Below, piece by piece: positions 15,919 to 23,881 of a DNA stretch of 50,237 nt; the first letter of the stretch is position 1; every line of letters starts with the position of its first letter. The stretch is from Holophagaceae bacterium (GTDB lineage Bacteria > Acidobacteriota > Holophagae > Holophagales > Holophagaceae), in contig JANYJQ010000030.1 of NCBI GenBank assembly GCA_025358435.1, positions 1 through 50,237 on the forward strand. Direction: 5' to 3'. Both the position numbers and the translations under genes were made by a program. The notes below the pieces were generated by a model. That model saw nothing but the letters and a program-made list of their open reading frames with translations. It had not been told where the DNA came from and searched no databases.

Positions 15919-17133
15919 ATGAATTGGCCCACGCGCATCCACGATTGGAACCGCGCCGGCGGTGTTCCCGCTTCCCTCGATGGGCGGGTCCCGCTTCTTC
16001 TTGACGAAACGCTGCGCGATGGACTGCAGAGCCCTTCGGTGCGAGATCCGGAAATATCCGCCAAGCGGGACCTGCTGCATCGGTTGTCGAAGCTGGGCAT
16101 CCACAGCGTGGATCTCGGCATGCCCGGAGCTGGACCTAAAGCCTCGGCGTCGGTTAAAGCGCTCCTGTTTGAAATCCGCGATCATCGCTTGCCCATCTCA
16201 CCCAACGTCGCGGTGCGAACCCTGGAGGCTGACCTCATCCATGTCTCCGAAATCCAGCAGAAGGTGGGGATACCGCTGGAAGTGGGCGCTTTCCTGGGTT
16301 CCAGCCCCGTGCGGATGGATGTGGAAGGCTGGGATGCCGCATTTCTGGTTAAGACCGTCCGCAGTGCCGCTGCCTTTTGCCGTTTGCATTCCATTCCCAT
16401 GATGATGGTCACGGAAGACACGACCCGCGCCAATCCGGAAGTCCTAAAGGCCATCTACCGCGCAGCCTTGGAAGAGGGCGCGGAAGGTATTTGTCTTTCA
16501 GATACCTGCGGCCATGCGACCCCCGAAGGCGTCCGCAACCTTGTGAAATTCATCCGGGAGGATGTGCTGGAAGGCCGGCAGATCCGCGTGGATTGGCATG
16601 GCCACAATGATCGCGGTCTTGGTGTAGCCAATGCCGTCGCAGCGTTCGAAGCCGGTGCTGACCGGCTCCACGGAACGATTCTTGGCATCGGCGAGCGTTG
16701 CGGCAATGTGGCCTTGGACCAGCTGATGATGAACCTCATCCTCATGGGGTATTGGGAAGGAGATCTCACCGACCTGCCCGCACTGGGGGAGCTCGTGGCT
16801 GACCTTTGCGACTTCGAGATTCCTGCCAACTATCCGGTGCTGGGCCGCGATGCCTTCCGCACTGGCACAGGCGTTCATGCGGCGGCCATCGTGAAGGCCC
16901 TGACCCGTGGCGATGCCCAACTCGCAGATGCGGTCTACAGCGCCGTTCCGGCCAGCCTGGTAGGACGCCGGCAGGAGATCGAGATCGGCCCTGTCGCAGG
17001 CCACAGCAATGTCGTCTACTGGCTTGAGATGAATGGCCACGATGTGAACACTGAACGGGTGGAGCGGATTCTGGACCGAGCCAAGCACAGCAACCGCATT
17101 CTCACTGACGCAGAGATCGAGGCGCTTCTATGA
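15919..17133 (+). CDS. DRE-TIM metallolyase / 2-isopropylmalate synthase-like enzyme
   Basis: A 404-aa TIM-barrel protein. LLLDETLRDGLQSPSV holds the metal and general-base residues of the DRE-TIM family (isopropylmalate, homocitrate and Re-citrate synthases, HMG-CoA lyase), and WHGHNDRGLGVANAVAAFEAGADRLHGT holds the metal His pair. GIGERCGNVALDQL is typical of the synthase branch, whereas DGLQSPS recalls HMG-CoA lyase. At 404 aa it lacks the C-terminal allosteric domain of full LeuA. Substrate is therefore uncertain. It lies 66 bp after tatC and probably has its own promoter. An isopropylmalate-dehydrogenase-like gene lies 3 kb downstream. Confidence 0.8.
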   Translation: MNWPTRIHDWNRAGGVPASLDGRVPLLLDETLRDGLQSPSVRDPEISAKRDLLHRLSKLGIHSVDLGMPGAGPKASASVKALLFEIRDHRLPISPNVAVRTLEADLIHVSEIQQKVGIPLEVGAFLGSSPVRMDVEGWDAAFLVKTVRSAAAFCRLHSIPMMMVTEDTTRANPEVLKAIYRAALEEGAEGICLSDTCGHATPEGVRNLVKFIREDVLEGRQIRVDWHGHNDRGLGVANAVAAFEAGADRLHGTILGIGERCGNVALDQLMMNLILMGYWEGDLTDLPALGELVADLCDFEIPANYPVLGRDAFRTGTGVHAAAIVKALTRGDAQLADAVYSAVPASLVGRRQEIEIGPVAGHSNVVYWLEMNGHDVNTERVERILDRAKHSNRILTDAEIEALL

Positions 17134-17252
17134 GGTACGAGGTGTGAGGTTCAATGTATGAGGGGTGCGCCTCCGGCGCACTAAATGAGGCGGCCTTTGG
17201 CCGCCACCATACTGAACCTAATACCTCGCCGCCTCATGCCTCATCACCTCGA
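17131..17252. repeat. heptad-repeat inverted array with two inner palindromes
   Basis: Left arm: successive 7-base units TGAGGTA, CGAGGTG, TGAGGTT from 17131. Right arm (17207-17252), read as reverse complement: CGAGGTG, ATGAGGC, ATGAGGC, then AGGTATTAGGTTCAG, so the arms are imperfect inverted copies (compare GAGGTTCAATGTATG with TAGGTTCAGTATGG). Between them sit two perfect palindromes, GTGCGCC/GGCGCAC and GGCGGCC/GGCCGCC. It lies between convergent genes and covers both stop codons, so it may end transcription from both sides. A sister element is at 37.6 kb. Confidence 0.7.
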
Positions 17253-17855
17253 ATTCCCCAGCCACCGCGTGCCTTTGGGGGCCTGGAAGCGGAAGGTTTC
17301 CGCTGGAAAGCCTCTTGCTGGAATATGGACATCCCTCAATTCCAGAACTTGGCCCGCGCCGGAAGGATCGGTCCACATCAGCCGCTTTGGAAGGCTTCCA
17401 GAACCTTCGATGCGGATTTCGGGCAGGCCCTGTTTGAGAGGCTTCAGGCGCACCTGCTGATTCGCGAAGGGCTCTATGGAATAAGTTCTGCCGAGTTTTT
17501 CGGGGTCAGTCAGCAGGCGCAGCAGAGGGGTCTCCATCGCTGCAGCCAACAGGTCCATTCGCTGGGCCGTGCGTGTATCTGGGTCAAATTGAATTAGGGA
17601 TTGGCCATCAGCAACGAGCTCGAGTCCATCTTCATAAATCACACGGAGCCTGCCTGCCTTGGCCAGGCGTACACTGCCCTTCCGTTTCAGTTTGCCAAAA
17701 ACAGCGCTATCGGAAGTCTGGACGAAGGCCGCCTGGATGCGGGGTACCCCGAGGAAGGCCGTCCACCAAGACGGGAGATCCGAGCCTGCTGCGGCTGCGA
17801 AGGTGGAACATATGCAGAAAATAATAGCCAGGTGGGATCTTCGGGAAATGCGCAC
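17244..17855 (-). CDS. lolA: LolA-like outer-membrane lipoprotein carrier
   Basis: A 203-aa periplasmic protein. A signal peptide (RRSHLAIIFCICSTFAAAAG) precedes a LolA-type beta-barrel half: IQAAFVQTSDS, GKLKRKGSVRLAKAGRLRVIYE, ADGQSLIQFDPDTRTAQR and a C-terminal strand set. LolA ferries lipoproteins from LolCDE to the outer membrane. I prefer the GTG at 17855, 4 nt after the upstream stop; the ATG at 17900 would overlap that gene by 41 bases. Its stop lies inside the heptad-repeat element. It is probably co-transcribed with the MglA-like gene. Confidence 0.8.
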   Translation of the reverse strand: MRISRRSHLAIIFCICSTFAAAAGSDLPSWWTAFLGVPRIQAAFVQTSDSAVFGKLKRKGSVRLAKAGRLRVIYEDGLELVADGQSLIQFDPDTRTAQRMDLLAAAMETPLLRLLTDPEKLGRTYSIEPFANQQVRLKPLKQGLPEIRIEGSGSLPKRLMWTDPSGAGQVLELRDVHIPARGFPAETFRFQAPKGTRWLGNSR

Positions 17856-17859
17856 CGGA

Positions 17860-19242
17860 TCAAGGGCGCCTGAGTTCAACGCTGAGCTTGGCCGCCACAC
17901 CTTTTGAAGGAGCTGCGCGTTTCAGGGTGCCTTCGCCGATGATCTGGCCTTTCTGCTTCACCACGACGAGCACTTCCACTTCGCCGGAGTCCATATCGCC
18001 AGGCAGGTCCACACGCACCACCGATGGCGTACCCAACTTGCCCACCATGGTCAGCTCGCCAAGGAGGGAGTTGATGGCGTCCTTCGGATTCGGGGATTTC
18101 TGGGCGGGCGCGGCATATTTGATTGGAGCCAGCGAAAAGGTTGGCTTCTTGTGTTCAGCCGGGGGCTGGGTGGGAGGCAGGATTGGCGCCTGCGGCTGGA
18201 CTTTGGTTTCAGGCAGGCCCTGGACTGGCACAGTGGGCGCAGGCGGCGCGTTGGGTACGACCGTGACATCGCCGGGACTCTGAAACACTGGCAAGTCCCC
18301 CATGTCTTCATCCGGCAAGGGATGGGCGGACAAATCGGGATGATCGGGTTTATCTTTCAGCGCTGCCATGGGCTGCGTTTCAAGAGGATCAGCATCCTGG
18401 AAGACAGGGGTGAGTGGCGGGAACGAGGGTGGCGTGATGGACGGAATGGAGGACGGCGCAGGCACGGATTTGTACCCCGTGTCCTCATCCAACATTTTGG
18501 AGAAGGCAGGAAGGTCGCTGGTGGTGAGCGCTACCGCAGAAGGAAGCAGTGGATCCCTGGTGGAAACTGGAACAGCATCCGGAACGACGATCTTGATGGG
18601 TTGTTGTTTGGCATCTTTGGAACTGGCGGTCGGCGGGGGCGCCGTGGTTTCGCCCAGCACATGGGTCTTGATGTGGGTGAGGCTCAGTTTGGTGATGCCG
18701 CGCAAAGTTTCGAAGACACCCGTGCCATCCTGGGCGCAGGACTGGAAACTGGGCAGGCCGCGGGGGTTCAAATCTTTTTCCAACTGTTCCACGGGAACGA
18801 TATTTTTCAGATCCCGTTTGTTCCACTGGAAGACAGTGGGGATATCACCAAGTTTGAGCCCCAGTTCCTTAAGATTTTCTTCCAGATTCTGCAAACTTTC
18901 CTTGCTGGCATCCAGCATGGGCAGCTGGCTATCCACCACGAACACGATGCCATCCACACCTTTCAGCACAAGCTTCCGGGTGCTGTTGTAAAACACCTGG
19001 CCAGGTACGGTATAAAGCTGCAACTTGGTCTTGAAACCACCCACCATGCCCACATCCATGGGCAGAAGATCGAAGAAAAGCGTTCGATCGGTCTCGGTGT
19101 TAAGGCTCACCATTTCGCCACGGGCCTTGGTGGATGTCTTGCCATAGATCGTATTGAGATTGGTCGTTTTCCCGCACAGTCCTGGACCGTAATAAACGAT
19201 CTTGGCCGTCATCTGACGGGTGGCGTGATTGAAAAACACCAT
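17860..19242 (-). CDS. mglA: MglA-type GTPase with long C-terminal extension
   Basis: A 460-aa protein. Residues 1-195 are an MglA GTPase: P-loop GPGLCGKT at 19-26, TVPGQ (G3), NKRD (G4) and the family start MVFFNHATRQMTAKIVYYGP. MglA sets cell polarity and controls type IV pilus placement and motility. Free-standing MglA is about 195 aa; here about 160 residues of Pro/Asp/Ser-rich linker follow, then a C-terminal domain (about 385-460; GTPSVVRVDLPG, EVEVLVVVKQKGQ) I do not recognise. GAGGG lies 7 nt before the ATG. No mglB (Roadblock GAP) is adjacent. Confidence 0.85.
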   Translation of the reverse strand: MVFFNHATRQMTAKIVYYGPGLCGKTTNLNTIYGKTSTKARGEMVSLNTETDRTLFFDLLPMDVGMVGGFKTKLQLYTVPGQVFYNSTRKLVLKGVDGIVFVVDSQLPMLDASKESLQNLEENLKELGLKLGDIPTVFQWNKRDLKNIVPVEQLEKDLNPRGLPSFQSCAQDGTGVFETLRGITKLSLTHIKTHVLGETTAPPPTASSKDAKQQPIKIVVPDAVPVSTRDPLLPSAVALTTSDLPAFSKMLDEDTGYKSVPAPSSIPSITPPSFPPLTPVFQDADPLETQPMAALKDKPDHPDLSAHPLPDEDMGDLPVFQSPGDVTVVPNAPPAPTVPVQGLPETKVQPQAPILPPTQPPAEHKKPTFSLAPIKYAAPAQKSPNPKDAINSLLGELTMVGKLGTPSVVRVDLPGDMDSGEVEVLVVVKQKGQIIGEGTLKRAAPSKGVAAKLSVELRRP

Positions 19243-19332
19243 TGCGGAACCCTCAAGGTTGGAAGCCTGAGTGTATCTCGAAGGGCATCAGCCTTCCAGC
19301 CAAGCTTAACTAAATATTGCGTAGGCTTAATT

Positions 19333-19860
19333 TCATCTGAGGTTTTTAACCGCGGCAAGTACTTCCTGATCATGGCCTGCGGGCTTCACATCTTGAAATA
19401 TCTTGCGGATGACACCCTGGCGATCGATGACGAAGGTGACCCGCTTGGCGTAGCCCAGCCCGAACATTTTCACGCCGTAAGCGTTGATGATCGCCTTATC
19501 GGGGTCCGCCAGCAGACTGAACGGCAGATGGTATTTGGCCGAAAAGGCTTCGTGGCTCTTGACGTCGTCGCTGCTGACACCTAAAACCACTACCCCTGCA
19601 GCCTTCAGTTCCGCGTGCCCATCCCGCAGGCTACAGGCCTCTTTGGTACAACCTGGTGTGTCATCCTTGGGATAGAAATACAGAACCACGATCAATTTCC
19701 CTTCAAAATCAGAAAGCTTGATGGTCTTGCCGTTTTGATCCTGAGCCTGGATGGGCGGCGCCTTCTGGCCCTCTTGGAGACCGTTCGAGTCACCACTGAA
19801 AAGGGAGAGGCAGGTGAACGCGGCCAGGCTTGAAATGGTGGGAGAGGTGAATAATTGCAT
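19333..19860 (-). CDS. bcp: peroxiredoxin, Bcp/PrxQ type, exported
   Basis: A 175-aa thiol peroxidase reducing hydrogen peroxide and organic peroxides. The core has FYPKDDTPGCTKEACSLRD with peroxidatic Cys71 and resolving Cys76, the PrxQ spacing, and GVSSDDVKSHEAF and FVIDRQGVIR downstream. Unlike cytoplasmic Bcp (about 155 aa) it has a hydrophobic N-terminal segment (residues 1-22), so it is probably periplasmic or membrane-anchored. GGAG lies 6 nt before the ATG. A perfect palindrome overlaps the likely promoter. The gene stands alone, reading away from the isopropylmalate-dehydrogenase-like gene. Confidence 0.92.
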   Translation of the reverse strand: MQLFTSPTISSLAAFTCLSLFSGDSNGLQEGQKAPPIQAQDQNGKTIKLSDFEGKLIVVLYFYPKDDTPGCTKEACSLRDGHAELKAAGVVVLGVSSDDVKSHEAFSAKYHLPFSLLADPDKAIINAYGVKMFGLGYAKRVTFVIDRQGVIRKIFQDVKPAGHDQEVLAAVKNLR

Positions 19861-19876
19861 GAGTTCTCCTTGGTAT

Positions 19877-19891
19877 TGATACTCAGTATCA
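19877..19891 (-). promoter_or_regulatory. Fur-family-like operator over the bcp promoter
   Basis: A perfect 7-1-7 palindrome, TGATACT-C-AGTATCA (+ strand), 17 bases before the bcp start codon. It has the length and layout of Fur/PerR-type boxes (TGATAAT-N-ATTATCA) with one change per half. On the minus strand TGTGATACT forms an extended -10 that overlaps it, so a bound repressor would block transcription. The regulator is inferred, not identified. Confidence 0.5.
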
Positions 19892-20006
19892 CACTTTTTA
19901 TTGTGCGAATATTAAGTGATTTACTGGGTGGCCAGCTCCTTTCTGGCCAGACCGCTACCGTCCCTTGCGCCGCCGCCGCGACGGACCTTCTTTCTGGACC
20001 AATACG

Positions 20007-21065
20007 ATGCGCATTGCAGTAATCCCCGGTGACGGAATCGGACCCGAAGTGATAGCTGAAACGATCCCCGTGCTGGAATGGGCGCGGGGCCAGGGCCGGC
20101 AGATGGATTGGCTTGTTTTCCCGCATGGTGCAGATCATTTTCTGAACACTGGCGAGACACTCTCGAATAGAACCTTCATGCACCTTCGGGACGACTATGA
20201 CGCGATTCTTTTTGGCGCCGTGGGGGACCCGAGAATTCCTGACGGCCGCCATGCCGAGGATATTCTGTTGCGCTTGCGGAAGGATCTTCTGCTTCGCGTG
20301 AATTATCGCCCCTGTTCTCCCATGCTGGACGTCCATGTGCCCTTGAAAGGGGTCTCAGCCGCGGAGATCCATCTGGAAGTCTTCCGGGAAAACACCGAGG
20401 GACCCTACTGCTTGAAAGGCGAATCAAGTGGACAAACCGCCATGGATTTTGCGATTCATACGCAGTCTGCCGTTTCCTGTTTGCTGAGGGCTGCCTTCCA
20501 ACAGGCGGAAAAACATAATGCGCCTTTGACCCTGGCGCACAAAGCCAACGTTTTGAAGCACGGCCACGGGCTCTGGATGCGCGTATTCCGGGAGCTGCAG
20601 CCTGAATTCCAGACCGTCCAATCCAACGCCATGCACGCCGATGCCTTGCTTTGCGCCTTGGTGCAGCGTCCTGGCGACTTCGGAGTGATCGCGGCGGACA
20701 ACTTCATCGGGGATCTCATCAGCGACCTGTTGGCAGCCTTTCAAGGCGGCATGGGCCTTGCGGCCTCCTCAAATCTCGCAATCGCTGGCGACCCGGCTTT
20801 CAAGGGTCGACCCTTCCGCTGTACGGGACTGTTTGAGCCGGTCCATGGATCTGCTCCGGACATTGCGGGGAAAGGAATCGCCAATCCGGCAGGCGCAATC
20901 CTCAGTGTTGCGCTGATGTTCCGGCACCAAGGTTGGGAAGAAACAGCCAAAACAGTAGAGACTTCAGTGGCGCAGGCCCTTAAGGAGGGCGCGGCCACGA
21001 GAGACCTTGGAGGAAGGCTGAACACGAAAAAAATGGGTCAAGCCCTCCGGGCAGGGCTTCATTGA
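20007..21065 (+). CDS. isocitrate/isopropylmalate dehydrogenase family enzyme
   Basis: A 352-aa NAD(P)-dependent beta-decarboxylating dehydrogenase. VIPGDGIGPEV opens the protein; LRKDLLLRVNYRP is the substrate-binding Arg helix; FRENTEGPY, AHKANVLKHGHGLW and ADNFIGDLISD carry substrate and metal residues; FEPVHGSAPDIAGKGIANPAG is the cofactor loop. Length fits 3-isopropylmalate dehydrogenase (LeuB), but NYRP replaces the usual NLRP/NVRP, so homoisocitrate, tartrate or malate substrates are possible. Start ATG 20007 sits just before the conserved motif. No leuC or leuD is nearby. Confidence 0.82.
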   Translation: MRIAVIPGDGIGPEVIAETIPVLEWARGQGRQMDWLVFPHGADHFLNTGETLSNRTFMHLRDDYDAILFGAVGDPRIPDGRHAEDILLRLRKDLLLRVNYRPCSPMLDVHVPLKGVSAAEIHLEVFRENTEGPYCLKGESSGQTAMDFAIHTQSAVSCLLRAAFQQAEKHNAPLTLAHKANVLKHGHGLWMRVFRELQPEFQTVQSNAMHADALLCALVQRPGDFGVIAADNFIGDLISDLLAAFQGGMGLAASSNLAIAGDPAFKGRPFRCTGLFEPVHGSAPDIAGKGIANPAGAILSVALMFRHQGWEETAKTVETSVAQALKEGAATRDLGGRLNTKKMGQALRAGLH

Positions 21066-21100
21066 GCTATTGAGAGCTGGTGATTCAGAAGCTCAAAGCG

Positions 21101-21853
21101 TCAGCAGCTTCGCATCACTCCCACGAGCACGCCTTGCAGGTCGATGCGGCGCGGGTCGTAGCAAGTCGGTTTGAGATCCGGGTTGTGGGGGATGAGCCAT
21201 ACACCTTGCTTATCCTTGCGATATTCCTTGAGCGTGGCTTCTTCTCCATCGATGAGAGCCACCACGCGCTCGCCATTCCGGACTTCGGCTTTGCGTTGCA
21301 AAACCACCAGATCGCCATCTAGGATGGCATCTTCGATCATGGAATCGCCCCTGACGCGAAGCACAAAAAGATCATCCCGTTCGCGGTGGATCGAGTTGGG
21401 CACTTCCACCGGGATGGCTCTGGTTTCTGGAATGAGCGGCACGCCGGCGGCCACATCGCCGCAGAAAGGAAGTATCCGCGCTGGTATCAGGCGCTGGAGA
21501 TTCCGATTGGTGTTCGCTCCGTTGGTTCGGCCACCGGTGCCCTGGTCGGTATCGTCGACTTCAGCGCCACCCATGCCTTCGGCAATATGCGCCGAGGATC
21601 GGAGCAGCGCTCCAGAGGCGGAAGCAAGCGCGAGTTTGTCTCGCATCACGATATTGTTGCCTTTGCCATGGCTGCGACCCAGAAACCCCTTATCGATGAG
21701 GTGCTGCACGTGTTTGTGGATTGTGCTTACCGCGCTTGAACCCACCCCTTTTCCGATCTCGGACAAGGTTGGGCTGCGCCCTTCGGCCTTGACGAAAGCG
21801 CGGATGAACTGCAGGACTGCGAGCTGGCGTTTGGTGAGATCGGAGGAGGTCAT
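21101..21853 (-). CDS. lexA: LexA repressor
   Basis: A 250-aa SOS repressor and self-cleaving protease. The winged-helix DNA-binding domain spans residues 1-70 (LTKRQLAVLQFI; SSAVSTIHKHVQHLIDKGFL). The cleavage site is Ala136-Gly137 in CGDVAAGVPL, and the Ser-Lys dyad is Ser171 (RGDSM) and Lys209 (EATLK), with normal spacing. E. coli LexA is 202 aa; the extra length is a Gly/Asn/Thr-rich linker at about residues 80-122. The ATG has no Shine-Dalgarno and lies 6 nt after a -10 hexamer, suggesting a leaderless mRNA. I could not identify a LexA box. Confidence 0.96.
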   Translation of the reverse strand: MTSSDLTKRQLAVLQFIRAFVKAEGRSPTLSEIGKGVGSSAVSTIHKHVQHLIDKGFLGRSHGKGNNIVMRDKLALASASGALLRSSAHIAEGMGGAEVDDTDQGTGGRTNGANTNRNLQRLIPARILPFCGDVAAGVPLIPETRAIPVEVPNSIHRERDDLFVLRVRGDSMIEDAILDGDLVVLQRKAEVRNGERVVALIDGEEATLKEYRKDKQGVWLIPHNPDLKPTCYDPRRIDLQGVLVGVMRSC

Positions 21854-21859
21854 GAATTC

Positions 21860-21888
21860 AAGTTAAGAAGTTGCCCCCCTGCGGTCAA
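21860..21888 (-). promoter_or_regulatory. lexA promoter, leaderless
   Basis: On the minus strand TTGACC (21888-21883), a 17-nt spacer and TAACTT (21865-21860) form a good sigma70-type promoter. Six bases then separate the -10 from the lexA ATG. Long A runs just upstream (21893-21910, T runs on the plus strand) could act as an UP element. Confidence 0.6.
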
Positions 21889-22052
21889 TCCCTTTTTTTT
21901 CGTTTTTTTTCTAGAGTCCTCTCCGGTTCAAATTCCGCGCTCGGAAGAGCAGGTCACCCGTCATATACTGAACAGCTGTTGCTCACTAGGCGCGCGGCTC
22001 TGATTCAAGGGACCGGTTTGCGCAAAGAGTCTTGATAAGGGGAATAGGACCT

Positions 22053-23873
22053 ATGTCCACCGCGCCTGCAAACGCCCAATCAGTCCAAGATACGAAACCC
22101 CTGGTCAACGATTTTTCCATAGAGATCGGTACTGTGAACGGGTCGGGCTCCCAGACTGCCAACAGCGTGCTGATGCGCACCATCTTTCAGATGGGCGTGC
22201 CGGTGAGCGGTAAGAACTTGTTCCCCAGCAACATAGCCGGTCTTCCCACCTGGTTTCAGATCCGCGCCAACGCCAAAGGCTATGTGGCCCGCAAGGCCAT
22301 CGTGGATTTGATGATCTGCATGAACCCGGAAACCGCCAAAGACGACGTGCTGAAGCTCACCGCAGGCGCGCTGGTCATCTACGATGAGCCGCTCAAGCTA
22401 AACACGCTTCGCGACGATCTCATCTACTACCCGGTGCCCTTCCAGAAACTGGTCACAGCGAGCTGCCCCGAACCGAAGCTGCACAAGCTGGTCAAAAACA
22501 TGATCTACGTCGGCGTCGCAGGCCAGATGCTAGGCCTCGACATGAATGAAACCAAGAATGCCATCACCAAACAGCTCAAAGGCAAACAGAAGGCTATTGA
22601 GATCAACCAGGCAGCAGTCGATGCAGGCTTCACCTGGGCCGCGGAAAACATGCCTGCGCAGAATCGCCTCAAAGTCATGGTGGACAACAAGACTGCGGGC
22701 AACATCATCATCGACGGCAACGCGGCCTGCGCGCTGGGATCTATGTTCGCGGGTGTCCAGGTGGTGGGCTGGTACCCCATCACGCCGTCTTCCTCGCTCG
22801 TTGAATCGCTCATCGATTACGCCGATGAGTACCGAAGGGATGAGAACGGAAAGAGCACGGTTGCGATTGTGCAGATGGAGGATGAACTCGCCTCGGCGGG
22901 AATTGTCTTCGGCGCCGGATGGGCGGGCGCCCGGAGCATGACTTCCACCTCGGGCCCCGGCATCTCGCTCATGAGCGAATTGATCGGCCTGGGCTATTTT
23001 TCGGAAATCCCCGGAGTCTTTTTCAACGTCGCGCGCACTGGCCCCTCCACGGGCCTGCCCACCCGCACGATGCAGGGCGACATCGACATCTGCGCCAAGT
23101 GCAGCCACGGCGACACGCTGCACATCAATCTCTACCCCGGCAACATGTCCGAATGTTTCGACTTCGCCTATGAATCCTTCAACCTGGCGGAGCGGTTCCA
23201 GACCCCGATCTTCGTTGTCACCGATCTGGATCTGGGGATGCAGAACTGGATGTCCAAACCCTTCACCTACCCCGAAGGCGACTTCGACCGCGGCAAAGTA
23301 GTGGGGGAAAAGGAACTGGCGGCGATGAAGGATTGGGGCCGTTATAAGGATGTGGACGGGGATGGCATCCCCTATCGATCGCTGCCGGGCACGCCAGGCG
23401 GAAAGGGCGCCTACTTCACCCGCGGATCCGGCCACAACGCCTACGCGCAATACTCTGAGAAACCCGAGGACTACACGGCTCTGGTGGACCGCCTGCGCGC
23501 CAAGTACGAAACCGCCAAACAGTACGTTCCCAAGCCCATCGTGGACGACACCGGTTCCAAGCGCGGCATCCTGGCCTTCGGGTCCAGCGATCCCGCAGTG
23601 ATGGAGGCCCGCGACATCTTGTCCGACGGCTTCCAGATGAAAACCGACTACCTGCGACTTAGGGCCCTGCCCTTCACAGCTGAAGTGGACACCTTCATCA
23701 AGCAGTCCGACGTAGTCTACGTCGTTGAGCAGAACCGTGATGGGCAGATGAAGGCCCTCCTGCGCGAGTTCTACCCCGAGGCTGCCACCAAATTCAAATC
23801 GGTGCTGCATTACAACGGCATGGCCCTCGACGCCCAGACCATCGTCGACCAGATCAACGCGTTCGAGAAATAG
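22053..23873 (+). CDS. korA: 2-oxoglutarate:ferredoxin oxidoreductase, fused gamma-alpha subunit
   Basis: A 606-aa subunit of a 2-oxoacid:acceptor oxidoreductase. Residues about 20-200 are the gamma domain (GTVNGSGSQTANSVLMR; PSNIAGLPTWFQIRA) and about 220-606 the alpha pyrimidine-binding and C-terminal domains (GWYPITPSSSLVESL, QMEDELASAGIVFGAGWAGAR, TRTMQGD). With KorB it converts 2-oxoglutarate plus CoA to succinyl-CoA, reducing ferredoxin. Start ATG 22053 has an AGGGG/AGGA-type site upstream; an in-frame TTG at 22032 is less likely. korB follows after 8 bases. A TATACT -10 at 21964-21969 is possible but lacks a good -35. Confidence 0.93.
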   Translation: MSTAPANAQSVQDTKPLVNDFSIEIGTVNGSGSQTANSVLMRTIFQMGVPVSGKNLFPSNIAGLPTWFQIRANAKGYVARKAIVDLMICMNPETAKDDVLKLTAGALVIYDEPLKLNTLRDDLIYYPVPFQKLVTASCPEPKLHKLVKNMIYVGVAGQMLGLDMNETKNAITKQLKGKQKAIEINQAAVDAGFTWAAENMPAQNRLKVMVDNKTAGNIIIDGNAACALGSMFAGVQVVGWYPITPSSSLVESLIDYADEYRRDENGKSTVAIVQMEDELASAGIVFGAGWAGARSMTSTSGPGISLMSELIGLGYFSEIPGVFFNVARTGPSTGLPTRTMQGDIDICAKCSHGDTLHINLYPGNMSECFDFAYESFNLAERFQTPIFVVTDLDLGMQNWMSKPFTYPEGDFDRGKVVGEKELAAMKDWGRYKDVDGDGIPYRSLPGTPGGKGAYFTRGSGHNAYAQYSEKPEDYTALVDRLRAKYETAKQYVPKPIVDDTGSKRGILAFGSSDPAVMEARDILSDGFQMKTDYLRLRALPFTAEVDTFIKQSDVVYVVEQNRDGQMKALLREFYPEAATKFKSVLHYNGMALDAQTIVDQINAFEK

Positions 23874-23881
23874 GAGACGAG

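Noticed and set aside
18151-19584. A 477-codon plus-strand open frame across the MglA-like gene and part of bcp
   Set aside because: It spans two genes of the other strand with clear catalytic motifs and shows no recognisable domain.
22530-23810. A 426-codon minus-strand open frame opposite korA
   Set aside because: The plus strand encodes unmistakable KorA motifs; the opposite frame has shadow-type composition and no binding site or neighbours.
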